Position numbers and translations under genes: made by a program. Of a DNA stretch of 64,000 bases, positions 41,474-50,355 are shown piece after piece. Source of the DNA: Streptomyces sp. NRRL B-1347 (GTDB taxonomy: Bacteria; Actinomycetota; Actinomycetes; Streptomycetales; Streptomycetaceae); assembly GCF_000720325.1 (NCBI RefSeq), contig NZ_JOJM01000022.1, positions 110,475-174,474 on the forward strand. The letters are read 5' to 3'. Below the pieces are notes generated by a model. That model did not search any database and was not told the origin of the DNA. It saw only the letters and a program-made list of their open reading frames with translations. Within the stretch, counting starts at the first letter, position 1. Each line of letters opens with the position of its first letter.

Positions 41474-43105
41474 ATGTCAGCTTCAGGTCAGCACGCACCC
41501 GAACTCCGCGCCGCGGCACGCCACTTGGGCCGCCGTCGCTTCCTGACCGGCACCGGCGCGGCCGCCGCGCTCGCCTTCGCCACCAACCTGCCCACGGCGG
41601 GTGTCGCGGGCGCCGCCGAGCTCGACGCCGCACGCGTCTCCGACGACCCGTTCACCCTGGGCGTCGCGTCCGGAGACCCGCAGCCCGACTCCGTCCTCCT
41701 GTGGACCCGGCTCGCGCCCGAGCCGTACGCGGAGAACGGCGGCCTGCCCGCCGAACGCGTCACCGTCCACTGGGAGCTGGCCCGCGACCCCCGCTTCCGC
41801 CGCGGCGTCAGACGCGGCACGGCGACCGCGCACCCCGAGTTCAACCACTCCGTGCACGTCCAGGTCGACCACCTCGACGCGGACCGCGCCTACTACTACC
41901 GCTTCCGCGCCGGCAAGTGGACCTCCGACACCGGCCGCACCCGCACCGCGCCGCACCCGCACAGCCGCACCGGCTCCCTCACCCTCGCCGCCGTGTCCTG
42001 CCAGGCGTACCACGACGGCTACTTCACCGCGTACAAGCACCTCGCCGATGACGACGTCGACGTCGTCTTCCACCTCGGGGACTACCTCTACGAGTACGCC
42101 GTGAACTCCGTCGGCGGCGCCCGCAAGTACACCGACCGGGTGCTGCCCGACGTCTTCAACCGCGAGACGCAGACCCTCGACGACTACCGCCGCCGGTACG
42201 CGCTCTACAAGACCGACCCCGACCTGCGGGCCGCGCACGCCGCGCACCCCTTCGTCGTCACCTGGGACGACCACGAGGTCGAGAACAACTACGCCGACGA
42301 CCTCGACGAGAACGGCAACCCGCCCGAGGAGTTCCTCCTGCGCCGCGCCGCCGCGTACCGCGCGTACTGGGAGAACCTGCCGCTGCGCCGCCCGCAGCGG
42401 CCCGCCGGGCCCGACATGCAGCTCTACCGCCGCCTCGGCTGGGGACGGCTCGCGCAGTTCGACATCCTCGACACCCGGCAGTACCGGTCCGACCAGGCGT
42501 ACGGCGACGGGGCGCACGTGCCCGGGCCCGAGTCGCTCGACCCCAAGCGGACCATCACCGGCGCCGGCCAGGAGCGCTGGCTCATCGACGGCTGGCGCCG
42601 CTCGCGCGCCCTGTGGAACGTCGTCCCGCAGCAGGTCACCTTCTCCCAGCGCAAGCTCGACCTGAACCCCGTCGCCAAGGTCAGCATGGACGCGTGGGAC
42701 GGCTACGCGGCCTCGCGGCAGCGGGTCCTGGCCGGGGCCAGGGCCGCCGACGTCGAGAACCTCGTGGTCCTCACCGGCGACGTGCACGTCGGCTACGCCT
42801 TCGACATCCTCGACGACTTCGACAAGCCGTCGTCGAAGATCGTCGGTACGGAGATCGTGGCCACGTCCATCGCCAGCGGCAAGGACGGCGCGGAGCGGCC
42901 CGCCAACTGGGAGACGTACACGAAGGCCAACCCGCACCTGAAGTTCTACAACGGGCGCCGGGGCTACGTGACCGTCGCCCTGGGCCGCGACGAGGCCCGT
43001 GCCGACTTCAAGACGGTCTCCGCCGTCACGACGCCCGGCGCCCCGCTCACGACGGCGGCGTCCTTCGTCACGGAGGCCGGCAACCCGGGCCTGAAGCCGG
43101 CCTGA
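41474..43105 (+). CDS. phoD: Tat-secreted PhoD-like alkaline phosphatase/phosphodiesterase
   Basis: A 543-residue enzyme. [20 protein letters not shown] is a Tat signal. After an N-terminal PhoD_N domain (about 50-145, [20 protein letters not shown]), the metallophosphatase motifs follow: [25 protein letters not shown] and [13 protein letters not shown], which bind Ca2+/Fe3+ in the known PhoD. It should release phosphate from mono- and diesters outside the cell. ATG at 41474 follows GGGGAGGGG. No regular PHO box was seen in the 133 bp upstream. Confidence 0.95.
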   Translation: MSASGQHAPELRAAARHLGRRRFLTGTGAAAALAFATNLPTAGVAGAAELDAARVSDDPFTLGVASGDPQPDSVLLWTRLAPEPYAENGGLPAERVTVHWELARDPRFRRGVRRGTATAHPEFNHSVHVQVDHLDADRAYYYRFRAGKWTSDTGRTRTAPHPHSRTGSLTLAAVSCQAYHDGYFTAYKHLADDDVDVVFHLGDYLYEYAVNSVGGARKYTDRVLPDVFNRETQTLDDYRRRYALYKTDPDLRAAHAAHPFVVTWDDHEVENNYADDLDENGNPPEEFLLRRAAAYRAYWENLPLRRPQRPAGPDMQLYRRLGWGRLAQFDILDTRQYRSDQAYGDGAHVPGPESLDPKRTITGAGQERWLIDGWRRSRALWNVVPQQVTFSQRKLDLNPVAKVSMDAWDGYAASRQRVLAGARAADVENLVVLTGDVHVGYAFDILDDFDKPSSKIVGTEIVATSIASGKDGAERPANWETYTKANPHLKFYNGRRGYVTVALGRDEARADFKTVSAVTTPGAPLTTAASFVTEAGNPGLKPA

Positions 43106-43132
43106 CCCTGCCGGGGCTCCGCCCCTCGTCCG

Positions 43133-43175
43133 CGAACGCCGGAGGGGCTGGATCTTCCAGCCCCTCCGGCATTCG
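43133..43175 (+). terminator. Long hairpin after phoD (family A repeat, palindromic form)
   Basis: CGAACGCCGGAGGGGCTGGA and TCCAGCCCCTCCGGCATTCG form a near-perfect 19-20 bp stem with a very small loop. The sequence is a folded-back version of repeat family A and begins 28 bp after the stop codon of phoD. Confidence 0.8.
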
Positions 43176-43237
43176 CAGAGGGCACCCCCCGGCGCCTGCG
43201 ACGATAGGGGGACGTGACAACTACCGGGAGGGGCGCG

Positions 43238-44587
43238 ATGGCCGAGCGCGGGCAGGGGACGGGCACACAGTCCGAGGGGCACATAGGCGGCGGGGGCGCC
43301 GCGGCCCCGGAGGGCACCGCCGAGGCCGTGGGACCCGCGAACCGCGGGGCCCTGCGGGTGGCGACGGGAGCCCTCGTCACCCTCATCCTCGGCGGCCTCA
43401 CCGCCATGCCCCCGCTCTCCATGGACATGTACCTCCCGGCCCTGCCGGAGGTCACCGACGCCCTGCACGCCCCGGCCGCCACCGTCCAGCTCACCCTCAC
43501 CGCCTGCCTCATGGGCATGGCCCTCGGCCAACTGGTCGTGGGGCCGATGAGCGACAAGTGGGGCAGACGCCGCCCCCTCCTGGCGGGCCTGCTCGTCTAC
43601 GTCCTCGCGACCGCGATCTGCGCGCTCGCCCCCACCGCCGAGCTGCTCATCGCCTTCCGCCTGCTCCAGGGGCTCGCGGGCGCCGCCGCCATCGTGATCG
43701 CGCGGGCCGTGGTGCGCGACCTGTACGACGGCGTGGAGATGGCCCGCTTCTTCTCCACCCTGATGCTGATCTCCGGCGTCGCCCCGGTCGTCGCGCCGCT
43801 CATCGGCGGCCAGGTCCTGCGCGTGACGGACTGGCGCGGCATCTTCGTCGTCCTGACGGTCGTGGGCATCGCCCTGACCGTGCTCGTGTGGCGGAGCCTG
43901 CCGGAGACCCTCGCGCCGGAGGACCGGCACGGCGGCGGCACCGCCGAGGCCCTGCGCACCATGCGCGGGCTGCTCGCGGACCGCGTCTTCACCGGCTACA
44001 TGGTCGCGGGCGGCTTCGCCTTCGCCGCCCTGTTCGCGTACATCTCCGCGTCGCCTTTCGTCATCCAGGAGATCTACGGAGCCTCGCCGCAGACCTTCAG
44101 CCTGCTGTTCGGCGTGAACTCCATCGGCCTGATCGCCGTCGGCCAGATCAACGGCAAGCTGCTCGTGGGCCGGGTCAGCCTCGACAAGGCGCTCGGCCTC
44201 GGGCTCGCCGTCATCACGCTCGCCGCGGCCGCGCTGCTCCTCATGACGAGCGGAGTCTTCGGCGACGTCGGCCTCGGCGCGGTGGCCGCCGGGCTCTTCG
44301 TCCTGATGTCGGCGATGGGCCTGGCCATGCCCAACACCAACGCCCTCGCGCTGATGCGCACCAAGCACGCCGCGGGTTCCGCCTCCGCGCTGCTCGGCAC
44401 CTCCTCCTTCCTGATCGGCGCCATCGCCTCGCCGCTGGTCGGCATCGCGGGCGAGAAGACCGCCGTACCGATGGCCGTCGTCCAGCTGGCCTGCGGACTG
44501 GCGGCCGTCATCTGCTTCGTGGGACTGTGCCGCCCGTGGCAGCGGAACAGCAGTACCCAGGAGGAGCCGGAGGGGGCGGACCGCTGA
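43238..44587 (+). CDS. MFS multidrug exporter, Bcr/CflA type
   Basis: A 449-residue transporter with 12 helices. SMDMYLPALPEV after the first helix is the Bcr/CflA hallmark; VGPMSDKWGRRRPLL is the MFS loop 2-3 motif. A Gly/Ala-rich cytoplasmic start of about 40 residues precedes the first helix. It probably exports drugs or amino-acid-like compounds with protons. ATG at 43238 has GGGAGG 6 nt upstream; GTG at 43214 is an alternative. The TGA is followed closely by the serine hydrolase frame. Confidence 0.93.
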   Translation: MAERGQGTGTQSEGHIGGGGAAAPEGTAEAVGPANRGALRVATGALVTLILGGLTAMPPLSMDMYLPALPEVTDALHAPAATVQLTLTACLMGMALGQLVVGPMSDKWGRRRPLLAGLLVYVLATAICALAPTAELLIAFRLLQGLAGAAAIVIARAVVRDLYDGVEMARFFSTLMLISGVAPVVAPLIGGQVLRVTDWRGIFVVLTVVGIALTVLVWRSLPETLAPEDRHGGGTAEALRTMRGLLADRVFTGYMVAGGFAFAALFAYISASPFVIQEIYGASPQTFSLLFGVNSIGLIAVGQINGKLLVGRVSLDKALGLGLAVITLAAAALLLMTSGVFGDVGLGAVAAGLFVLMSAMGLAMPNTNALALMRTKHAAGSASALLGTSSFLIGAIASPLVGIAGEKTAVPMAVVQLACGLAAVICFVGLCRPWQRNSSTQEEPEGADR

Positions 44588-44598
44588 CGCCGCCCCGG

Positions 44599-45711
44599 GT
44601 GCTGCGCCCGGGCACCGCGGACCGCGCCGGACTCGACCCCGAGCTCCTCGCCCGCCTCGTCCACGACGTACGCGAGCTGACGCGCGGGCCCCGGCCGTGG
44701 GCCGCGGGCGCCGTGGTCACCGCCGGGCGCGGCCCGGTGATCGCGGTGGCCGAGGCGGCGGGCTGGGCGGTGCGGTACGCCGCGTACGACGAGCACGCCG
44801 ACGCGGGCGTCGAGCTGCCGCCCGAGCGCCGGGTGCCGATGACCGTGGACACGCCCTTCGACCTGGCCTCGCTCACCAAGCTGTTCACGACCGTGGCGGT
44901 CGTGCAGCAGCTGGAGCGCGGCACCATCGGGCTCGACGATCCCGTCGGCGGGCACGTCCCCGAGTTCACGGGCGCCGCCGCGCACGGCGTCACCGTGCGC
45001 CAGCTCCTCACCCACACGTCCGGCCTGCGGCCCGAGCTACCGCTGTACGAGCACCCCGACCCGGCCGCGCGGCTGCGGGCGCTGCGCGTCGAGGCGCCCT
45101 CAGGGCCGCCCGGCACCTACCTCTACTCCGACCTGAACCTGCTGCTCCTCCAGCACCTCCTGCACCGCGTCACCCGGCGCCCCCTCGACGCGCTCGTCCG
45201 CGACGGCATCACCCGGCCGCTCGGCATGGCCGCCACCGGCTTCGGGCCGTGCCCCGGCGCGGCCGCCACCGAGGACCAGCGCAGGCCCTGGGCGAAGGCC
45301 GACCGGGGGATGCTGCGCGGCGAGGTCCACGACGAGAACGCGTGGGCGCTCGGGGGCGTGGCGGGCCACGCCGGGCTCTTCTCCACCGCGCGGGACCTCG
45401 CCGTGTTCTGCCGGGCGCTGCTGTGCGGGGGCGCGTACGGGGCCGCGCGCGTCCTCGGTCCCTCCTACGTCGATCTGATGCTGGCGCCGCCCGGGCTCGG
45501 CTTCGCCGTCGACCAAGGGTGGTTCATGGGGGAGCTGGCGGGGCGGGGGGCCGCGGGGCACACGGGGTTCACGGGTACGTCGCTCGTCCTCGACCGGGCC
45601 TCCGACTCGTTCCTGGTCCTCCTCGCCAACACGGTCCACCCCCGACGGCGGCCCCCGGCCAACGGCCCCCGGGCCCGGGCAGCCACGACCCTCGCCCAGT
45701 CCCTCCGCTGA
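44599..45711 (+). CDS. Serine hydrolase, beta-lactamase/esterase (class C) family
   Basis: A 370-residue enzyme with SLTK (catalytic Ser-x-x-Lys in DLASLTKLFTTV), YSDLN (Tyr-x-Asn equivalent) and GHTGFTG (HTG in place of KTG). No signal peptide is visible, so it is probably a cytoplasmic esterase or peptidase. GTG at 44599 is the first usual start but has no ribosome site nearby. CTG at 44584, which overlaps the MFS stop as CTGA, has GGAGGGGG about 6 nt upstream and may be the real start, adding 5 residues. It is likely cotranscribed with the MFS exporter. Confidence 0.92.
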   Translation: MLRPGTADRAGLDPELLARLVHDVRELTRGPRPWAAGAVVTAGRGPVIAVAEAAGWAVRYAAYDEHADAGVELPPERRVPMTVDTPFDLASLTKLFTTVAVVQQLERGTIGLDDPVGGHVPEFTGAAAHGVTVRQLLTHTSGLRPELPLYEHPDPAARLRALRVEAPSGPPGTYLYSDLNLLLLQHLLHRVTRRPLDALVRDGITRPLGMAATGFGPCPGAAATEDQRRPWAKADRGMLRGEVHDENAWALGGVAGHAGLFSTARDLAVFCRALLCGGAYGAARVLGPSYVDLMLAPPGLGFAVDQGWFMGELAGRGAAGHTGFTGTSLVLDRASDSFLVLLANTVHPRRRPPANGPRARAATTLAQSLR

Positions 45712-45764
45712 CCCCTGCCGGGGGGCGGGCGGAGGTGGTGCGGGCGTGGGCGGGTGGTATTCAG

Positions 45765-45835
45765 CCCGTCCGGCGTTTGAGGACGAGCGCGGTAGCGCGA
45801 TGGATGGAGCCCGTCCGGCGTTCGAGGACGAGGTG
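45765..45835 (+). repeat. Two tandem half copies of intergenic repeat family A
   Basis: CCCGTCCGGCGTTTGAGGAC followed by GAGCG (45766-45790) and CCCGTCCGGCGTTCGAGGAC followed by GAGG (45810-45833) are 44 bp apart in the same orientation. They lie just before the Rsm22-like gene. Confidence 0.7.
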
Positions 45836-45908
45836 CGGAGCGCCGAGGGGGCGCGGTGCCGCACGGCGGAGGCGCCGGGCAGCCGTGGGCGCGGCCTAAA
45901 ATCGACAG

Positions 45909-46916
45909 GTGTACGAGCACCTTTCCCCCGCCGAGACCCTCCGCACCGCCCTCGCCGACCTGCTGGAGGACCTCCCTCCGCGCGCCGCGGCCCAGGCGGT
46001 GGACCGGCTGATCGCGAACTACCGGGGCGCCACCCCGACCGAGGCCCCCGTCCTGCGGGACCGGGCCGACGTGACGGCGTACGCGGCGTACCGGATGCCC
46101 GCCACCTTCGAGGCCGTGCACGCCGCCCTGCGGGCGTTCGCCGCCGCGGCCCCCGAGGGCTGGGCCCCGGCCGGGCACACGGACATCGGCGGCGGCACGG
46201 GCGCCGCGACCTGGGCGGTCAGCGCCACCTGGCCGGGGGAGCGGCCGGTCACCGTCCTGGACTGGGCCGAGCCCGCCCTTGACCTCGGCCGCGAACTGGC
46301 CGCCACGCACCCGGACCTGGCCGCCGCCCAGTGGCAGCGCGCCCGCATCGGCGCGTCGCTGACCGTGGCGCCCACCGCCCTCGTCACCATCTCGTACGTA
46401 CTCGGCGAGCTCACCGCCGACGACCGGGAGTGGGTCGTCGACGTCGCCGCCCGCGCCGCCACCGACGCCGTGGTCGTGGTGGAGCCCGGCACCCCGGACG
46501 GCTACGCCCGCGTCCTGGAGGCCCGCGACCGGCTCGTCGCCGCCGGGTTCCGCGTGGCCGCGCCGTGCCCGCACAGCGACACCTGCCCGATCGTCCCGGG
46601 CAGCGACTGGTGCCACTTCTCCGCCCGGGTCAGCCGCTCATCGCTGCATCGCAAGGTCAAGGGCGGCTCCTTGGCGTACGAGGACGAGAAGTTCGCGTAC
46701 GTCGCCGCGGTCCGCGGCACCGGGCCCGCCGCCGAAGGGCTCGCGCCCGCGTCCCGCCGCGTGGTCCGCAAGCCGCAGATCCGCAAGGGCCAGGTCCTCC
46801 TCGACCTGTGCGAGGCGGAGGGCGCGCTGCGCCGGGAGACCGTGACGAAGCGGCACGGAGCCCTCTACAAGGAGGCGCGGGACGCCGCCTGGGGCGACGC
46901 CTGGCCCGAGGCCTGA
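45909..46916 (+). CDS. Rsm22/METTL17-like small-ribosomal-subunit methyltransferase-like protein
   Basis: A 335-residue protein. TDIGGGTGAATWAVSATWPG is the SAM motif I of the Rsm22 family; VTISYVLGEL follows. Cys220, Cys226 and Cys235 (CPHSDTCPIVPGSDWC) and Cys301 (LLDLCEAEG) match the four-cysteine set that binds a 4Fe-4S cluster in mitochondrial METTL17. Members associate with the small ribosomal subunit and aid its assembly; methyltransferase activity is unproven. GTG at 45909. Confidence 0.9.
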   Translation: MYEHLSPAETLRTALADLLEDLPPRAAAQAVDRLIANYRGATPTEAPVLRDRADVTAYAAYRMPATFEAVHAALRAFAAAAPEGWAPAGHTDIGGGTGAATWAVSATWPGERPVTVLDWAEPALDLGRELAATHPDLAAAQWQRARIGASLTVAPTALVTISYVLGELTADDREWVVDVAARAATDAVVVVEPGTPDGYARVLEARDRLVAAGFRVAAPCPHSDTCPIVPGSDWCHFSARVSRSSLHRKVKGGSLAYEDEKFAYVAAVRGTGPAAEGLAPASRRVVRKPQIRKGQVLLDLCEAEGALRRETVTKRHGALYKEARDAAWGDAWPEA

Positions 46917-46988
46917 CCGGGGCCGTCGCCGGAGTGCCGGGCGGGGCTTCTTAGAAAGTCCTTAGGGGCGGTGACTATCCACGTCACC

Positions 46989-48953
46989 ATGCCCATCAAG
47001 ATCACAGCCCTCGGGCTCGCCCTCACCCTCGCCGCCGGAAGCGCAGGCGGCGCCGGCGCGCAGGCCGCCGCCCCGGAGCGCGCGGCGCCCGGCACCCGGG
47101 TCGAACTGGCCGTCCGCGGCGGCACCGCCGTCGTGGACACCGCCACGCTCGCCGTGCGCGCCCGCACCCGCGACGGCCACGACCGGCTGCTCTCGGCCGC
47201 CGCCGCGACGCCGCTCGGCGCGCCGGGACCCGTGCGGCGGCTCAACGGGGGCCGGGTCCGCTGGAGTTACCCCGAGCGCGGCCTCGACGTCACCGCCCGG
47301 GCCGACCACGGCCGCCTCGCCCTGAGCTTCGGCGCCCGCCGCGACACCGCGCTGCGCTGGCCCGTGACGGGCGTCGGCGCCCCGGCCTCCGCGAGCCTGC
47401 AACTCCCGCGCGGCGAAGGGCTCGACATCCCGGTCGCCGACCCCTTCTGGACCTCCGGCGGCGGCCGCATCGCGGGCACGAGCGTCGACGTGGGCGCCGA
47501 GCTCACGCTGCCGCTGTGGGGGTACTCCGCGGGACGGCACGGCGTCAGCTACCTCACCCCGACCGACATCGGCACCTCGCTCGCCTTCACGAAGGACCAC
47601 GGGAGGCTGCGCGCCACCGCCCGGCACGCGTTCCGCCGCGCCGAGGGCACGCGCGCGTACACCGTCACGCTCGCCCTGACCGACGGCAACCCGGTCGCGC
47701 CCGCCGCCGACTACCGCGCCTACCTCGCCGAGCGCGGCCGGCTCGGCAGCCTGCGCGCGAAGTTCCGGCAGAACCCGGCGGCGCGGGGGCTCCTCGGCGC
47801 CTTCCACGCCTACCTCTGGGGCGAGGCCCGCACCGCCGCCGGGGTGCGGCGCCTCCGCGCGCTCGGCGTCGACCGCATGTGGCTCGGCTACGACGCGGGG
47901 CCGGGCCCCATGGACAAGGAGGCGGTCGCCGCGGCGAAGGCCGCCGGATACCTCGTGGGCCCGTACGACACCTTCGCCAACGGGCAGGACCCGAAGACCG
48001 CCGACAGCCCCACCTCCGTCTGGCCGGGCCGGGTCTACCCGGACTTCTGCGTGCGCGACGCCGACGGCACCCCGCACACCGGATTCGGCGGCCGCGGCTG
48101 CTACTTGAGCTCCGCCGCCTTCGAGCGCGCCGAGCCCGCCCGCCACTACCTGGCCGACCGCACCCGCGCCATGGTCCGCAACGGCTCCGACAGCTACTTC
48201 CTCGACGTCGACGCCACCGGCGAGCTGTTCCGCGACCACTCCGCGGACCACCCGATGACCAAGGCCCAGGACCGCGCCCACCGCCTCGCACGGATGCGCC
48301 GCATCACCGGCTCCGGCCTCGTCCTCGGCTCCGAGACCGCCCAGGCCTGGGCCAACCGGGTCCTCGCCTTCGACCACGGCAGCGCGACCCCCGTCGCCGA
48401 CGGGCTGTGGGCCCTCCAGAAGGACCGGGAGAAGTGGGGCGGCTACTACCCGGAGAACGCCCCGAAGGCGTTCTTCAAGCCGGTGCGCCTGCCCGCGGAC
48501 CTGTCCGACGCCATGTACGCGCCGCGCTACCGCGTCCCGTTGTACGGGACAGCCCTGCACGACGCGACCGTCAGCGCCGAGCGCTGGGAGCTGTCGTACG
48601 AGAAGCTGCCCGCGGAGAAGACGCGGCGCGCGCTGCTCGCGATGCTGTACGACCGGCCGCTCAACTACGTGCTCGACGGGCCCGCGCTGACCCGGCACGG
48701 CCGTGAACTGGCCGCGCTCCAGCGCTACTTCTCGCCCCTGCACCGGGCGGCCGGGGCCGAGCCGCTGACGTCGTTCCGGTGGCTGACCGGCGACCGCTCG
48801 GTCCAGCGCACGGTCTTCGGCGACGGCACCCTGACCGTCACCGCCAACTTCGGCACGAAGGCCCGCGCCGGGCTCCCGGGCGGCTGTGTGGACGCCGAGC
48901 TGCGCACCGACACCCGCCCGCGCAGGCTGTGCCCGGCGGACCTGGGCTCCTGA
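46989..48953 (+). CDS. Secreted glycoside hydrolase-like protein (GH101/DUF5696-like)
   Basis: A 654-residue protein. The signal peptide (ITALGLALTLAAGSAGGAGA) is cut near QAAAPE. Residues about 30-250 form beta strands, followed by a TIM-barrel-like part (GLLGAFHAYLWGEARTAAGV, MWLGYDAGPGPMDKEAVAAA, GYLVGPYDTF, SYFLDVDATGELFRDHSADH). FLDVDATG and VLGSETAQAWANRVLAFDHG supply acidic residues that could be catalytic. It probably degrades a host or fungal glycan outside the cell. The start is uncertain: ATG 46989 or GTG 46971, neither with a strong ribosome site. Confidence 0.8.
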   Translation: MPIKITALGLALTLAAGSAGGAGAQAAAPERAAPGTRVELAVRGGTAVVDTATLAVRARTRDGHDRLLSAAAATPLGAPGPVRRLNGGRVRWSYPERGLDVTARADHGRLALSFGARRDTALRWPVTGVGAPASASLQLPRGEGLDIPVADPFWTSGGGRIAGTSVDVGAELTLPLWGYSAGRHGVSYLTPTDIGTSLAFTKDHGRLRATARHAFRRAEGTRAYTVTLALTDGNPVAPAADYRAYLAERGRLGSLRAKFRQNPAARGLLGAFHAYLWGEARTAAGVRRLRALGVDRMWLGYDAGPGPMDKEAVAAAKAAGYLVGPYDTFANGQDPKTADSPTSVWPGRVYPDFCVRDADGTPHTGFGGRGCYLSSAAFERAEPARHYLADRTRAMVRNGSDSYFLDVDATGELFRDHSADHPMTKAQDRAHRLARMRRITGSGLVLGSETAQAWANRVLAFDHGSATPVADGLWALQKDREKWGGYYPENAPKAFFKPVRLPADLSDAMYAPRYRVPLYGTALHDATVSAERWELSYEKLPAEKTRRALLAMLYDRPLNYVLDGPALTRHGRELAALQRYFSPLHRAAGAEPLTSFRWLTGDRSVQRTVFGDGTLTVTANFGTKARAGLPGGCVDAELRTDTRPRRLCPADLGS

Positions 48954-49001
48954 AGGAAGAGGTGCGGGCGGTCCACAGGCCGCCCGCAGCCGAAGGACGG
49001 G

Positions 49002-49829
49002 CTACCGCAGCCTCAGCTCCTGCGTACAGCACTTCACGCTGCCGCCGCCCTTGAGCAGCTCGCCGAGGTCCATGCCGATCGGCTCGTAGCCGCGGTCGCG
49101 CAGCGGCTGGAAGAGCCCGGTCGCCGCCTGCGGAAGGAGCACGTGCAGGCCGTCGGAGACCGCGTTGAGGCCGAGCGCCTCGGCGTCCGCCTCCTCGGCG
49201 ATCAGCGCGTCGGGGAACAACTGCTTGAGCACGGCCTGGCTGCCCGGCGAGAACGCGCCCGGGTAGTACATGACGTCGTCCGCAGTGTCGTCCAGGACCG
49301 CGAGGGCGGTGTCCAGGTGGTAGTAGCGCGGATTGATCAGGTCCAGGCCGATCACCGGGCGGCCGAACACCTCCTGGGCCTCGCCGTGCGACAGCGGGCT
49401 GGCGCGGAAGCCGCGGCCCGCGAGGACGTACGAGGACGTGACGGCGAAGTCGCCCTCGCCCTCGTTGATGTGGGTCGGCTCGTGCACGTGCTCGAAGCCG
49501 TGCGCACGGAACCACTCCAGGTGGGCCGCCGCCTCCGCCTGCCGCTCGGGGTAGGCGAAGCTGGCGCCGAGGACCCGGCCGTCGACGACGGTGGCGCCGT
49601 TGGCCGCGAAGACCATGTCCGGCAGGTCGGGGCGGGGTTCGAGCTCCTCGACGGTGTGGCCGAGCGAGCGGTAGCGATCGCGCAGGTCCTCCCACTGGGC
49701 GATGGCCAGCGGGACGTCGACGGGTTTGGCGGGGTCCATCCACGGATTGATGGAGTACGTGACCTTGAAGTGCGCCGGTGGGCACATCAGGTAGCGCCGG
49801 GGTGTGGCGCGCCGGGCAGCTTGACGCAA
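49002..49829 (-). CDS. Dimethylargininase (DDAH)/arginine deiminase-like amidinohydrolase
   Basis: A 275-residue enzyme of the pentein fold. MCPPAHFKVTYSINPWMDP opens the fold, PDMVFAANGATV contains an acidic substrate-binding residue, NEGEGDF the Glu pair, His171 (YYHLDTALAVLDD) is the general acid-base and a C-terminal Cys (C267 or C268, GGGSVKCCTQE) the nucleophile. It should hydrolyse methylated arginine or a related guanidine to citrulline. The start is TTG at 49829 with GAGGAG upstream. That ribosome site lies within a long inverted repeat and follows a 9-residue leader frame (separate entry), suggesting translational control. Confidence 0.93.
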   Translation of the reverse strand: MRQAARRATPRRYLMCPPAHFKVTYSINPWMDPAKPVDVPLAIAQWEDLRDRYRSLGHTVEELEPRPDLPDMVFAANGATVVDGRVLGASFAYPERQAEAAAHLEWFRAHGFEHVHEPTHINEGEGDFAVTSSYVLAGRGFRASPLSHGEAQEVFGRPVIGLDLINPRYYHLDTALAVLDDTADDVMYYPGAFSPGSQAVLKQLFPDALIAEEADAEALGLNAVSDGLHVLLPQAATGLFQPLRDRGYEPIGMDLGELLKGGGSVKCCTQELRLR

Positions 49830-49900
49830 CGAAGGCTCCTCACGAACCGCAGGGGCTATTGCTGCCCATGGTGCGGTCTGAGGAGCCTTCGCGCAGTGAT
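49830..49900 (-). promoter_or_regulatory. Leader hairpin that covers the DDAH ribosome site
   Basis: CGAAGGCTCCTCA (49830-49842) and TGAGGAGCCTTCG (49888-49900) are perfectly complementary 13-mers; a flanking GCGGT/ACCGC pair extends the stem. In the minus-strand RNA the arm nearest the gene contains the GAGGAG ribosome site. A 9-codon leader frame (49869-49840, MGSNSPCGS) ends with TGA inside the same arm, so translation of the leader could open or close the site. Confidence 0.6.
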
Positions 49901-49993
49901 CTGAGTGGCTCGAACTGTGGTGTGGACGGGAAAAAGCTCATGAACCGGAGGTTCCGGGGGTCAGGAGCCTTTCGTTCGCGGGGGCATCCGGCG

Positions 49994-50173
49994 TCATGAG
50001 CCGTTGTTCGCCGCCCTGCCCTCCTGGAGCCTCCGCAGCAGCTCACGCTTCTGCTCCTGGGGGCTGAGCCCGCCGCCGACACGGCCCGCGCCCTTGCCGC
50101 CGCGCAGTGCCTTGCGCGACAGGTTGCTGCGGGTGCCGCCGACACCGAGCATTCCGGATCCGCTTCGCGTCAT
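49994..50173 (-). CDS. DUF6243 small basic protein
   Basis: A 59-residue basic protein: MLGVGGTRSNLSRKALRGGK then GAGRVGGGLSPQEQKRELLR, ending RLQEGRAANNGS. The GVGGTR-NLSR-ALRGG pattern identifies the family, which is widespread in streptomycetes and has no known role. ATG at 50173 follows GGAGG by 8 nt. It is divergent from a TetR gene, with three palindromic operators in between, so its expression is probably under that regulator. DDAH follows on the same strand. Confidence 0.88.
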   Translation of the reverse strand: MTRSGSGMLGVGGTRSNLSRKALRGGKGAGRVGGGLSPQEQKRELLRRLQEGRAANNGS

Positions 50174-50233
50174 GGTCGTACCTCCGTGAGTCGTCGAAGT
50201 AGTGGCCGTTGCCGATGTCACACCGACCATCAG

Positions 50234-50333
50234 CGAGACGTTGCGTCTCGTCTTGGGTCAACAGTAGGCGAGACGCTCCGTCTTGTCGAGGGGATTTGCG
50301 GCGCCGCGGCCGCTGGTGAGACGCGGCGTCTCG
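50234..50333. promoter_or_regulatory. Three TetR-type operators between DUF6243 and the TetR gene
   Basis: CGAGACGTTGCGTCTCG (50234-50250), CGAGACGCTCCGTCTTG (50269-50285) and TGAGACGCGGCGTCTCG (50317-50333) share the arms GAGACG-N3-CGTCTC. The first and third have perfect inner 6-bp arms; the second has one mismatch. They fill the 182-bp divergent promoter region. Confidence 0.85.
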
Positions 50334-50355
50334 TGGCGCTGCTACATTCGACGGC

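Noticed and set aside
41483..44368. A 961-codon open frame on the minus strand opposite phoD and the MFS gene
   Set aside because: It covers two clear genes and their terminator and has low-complexity composition, so it is not a gene.
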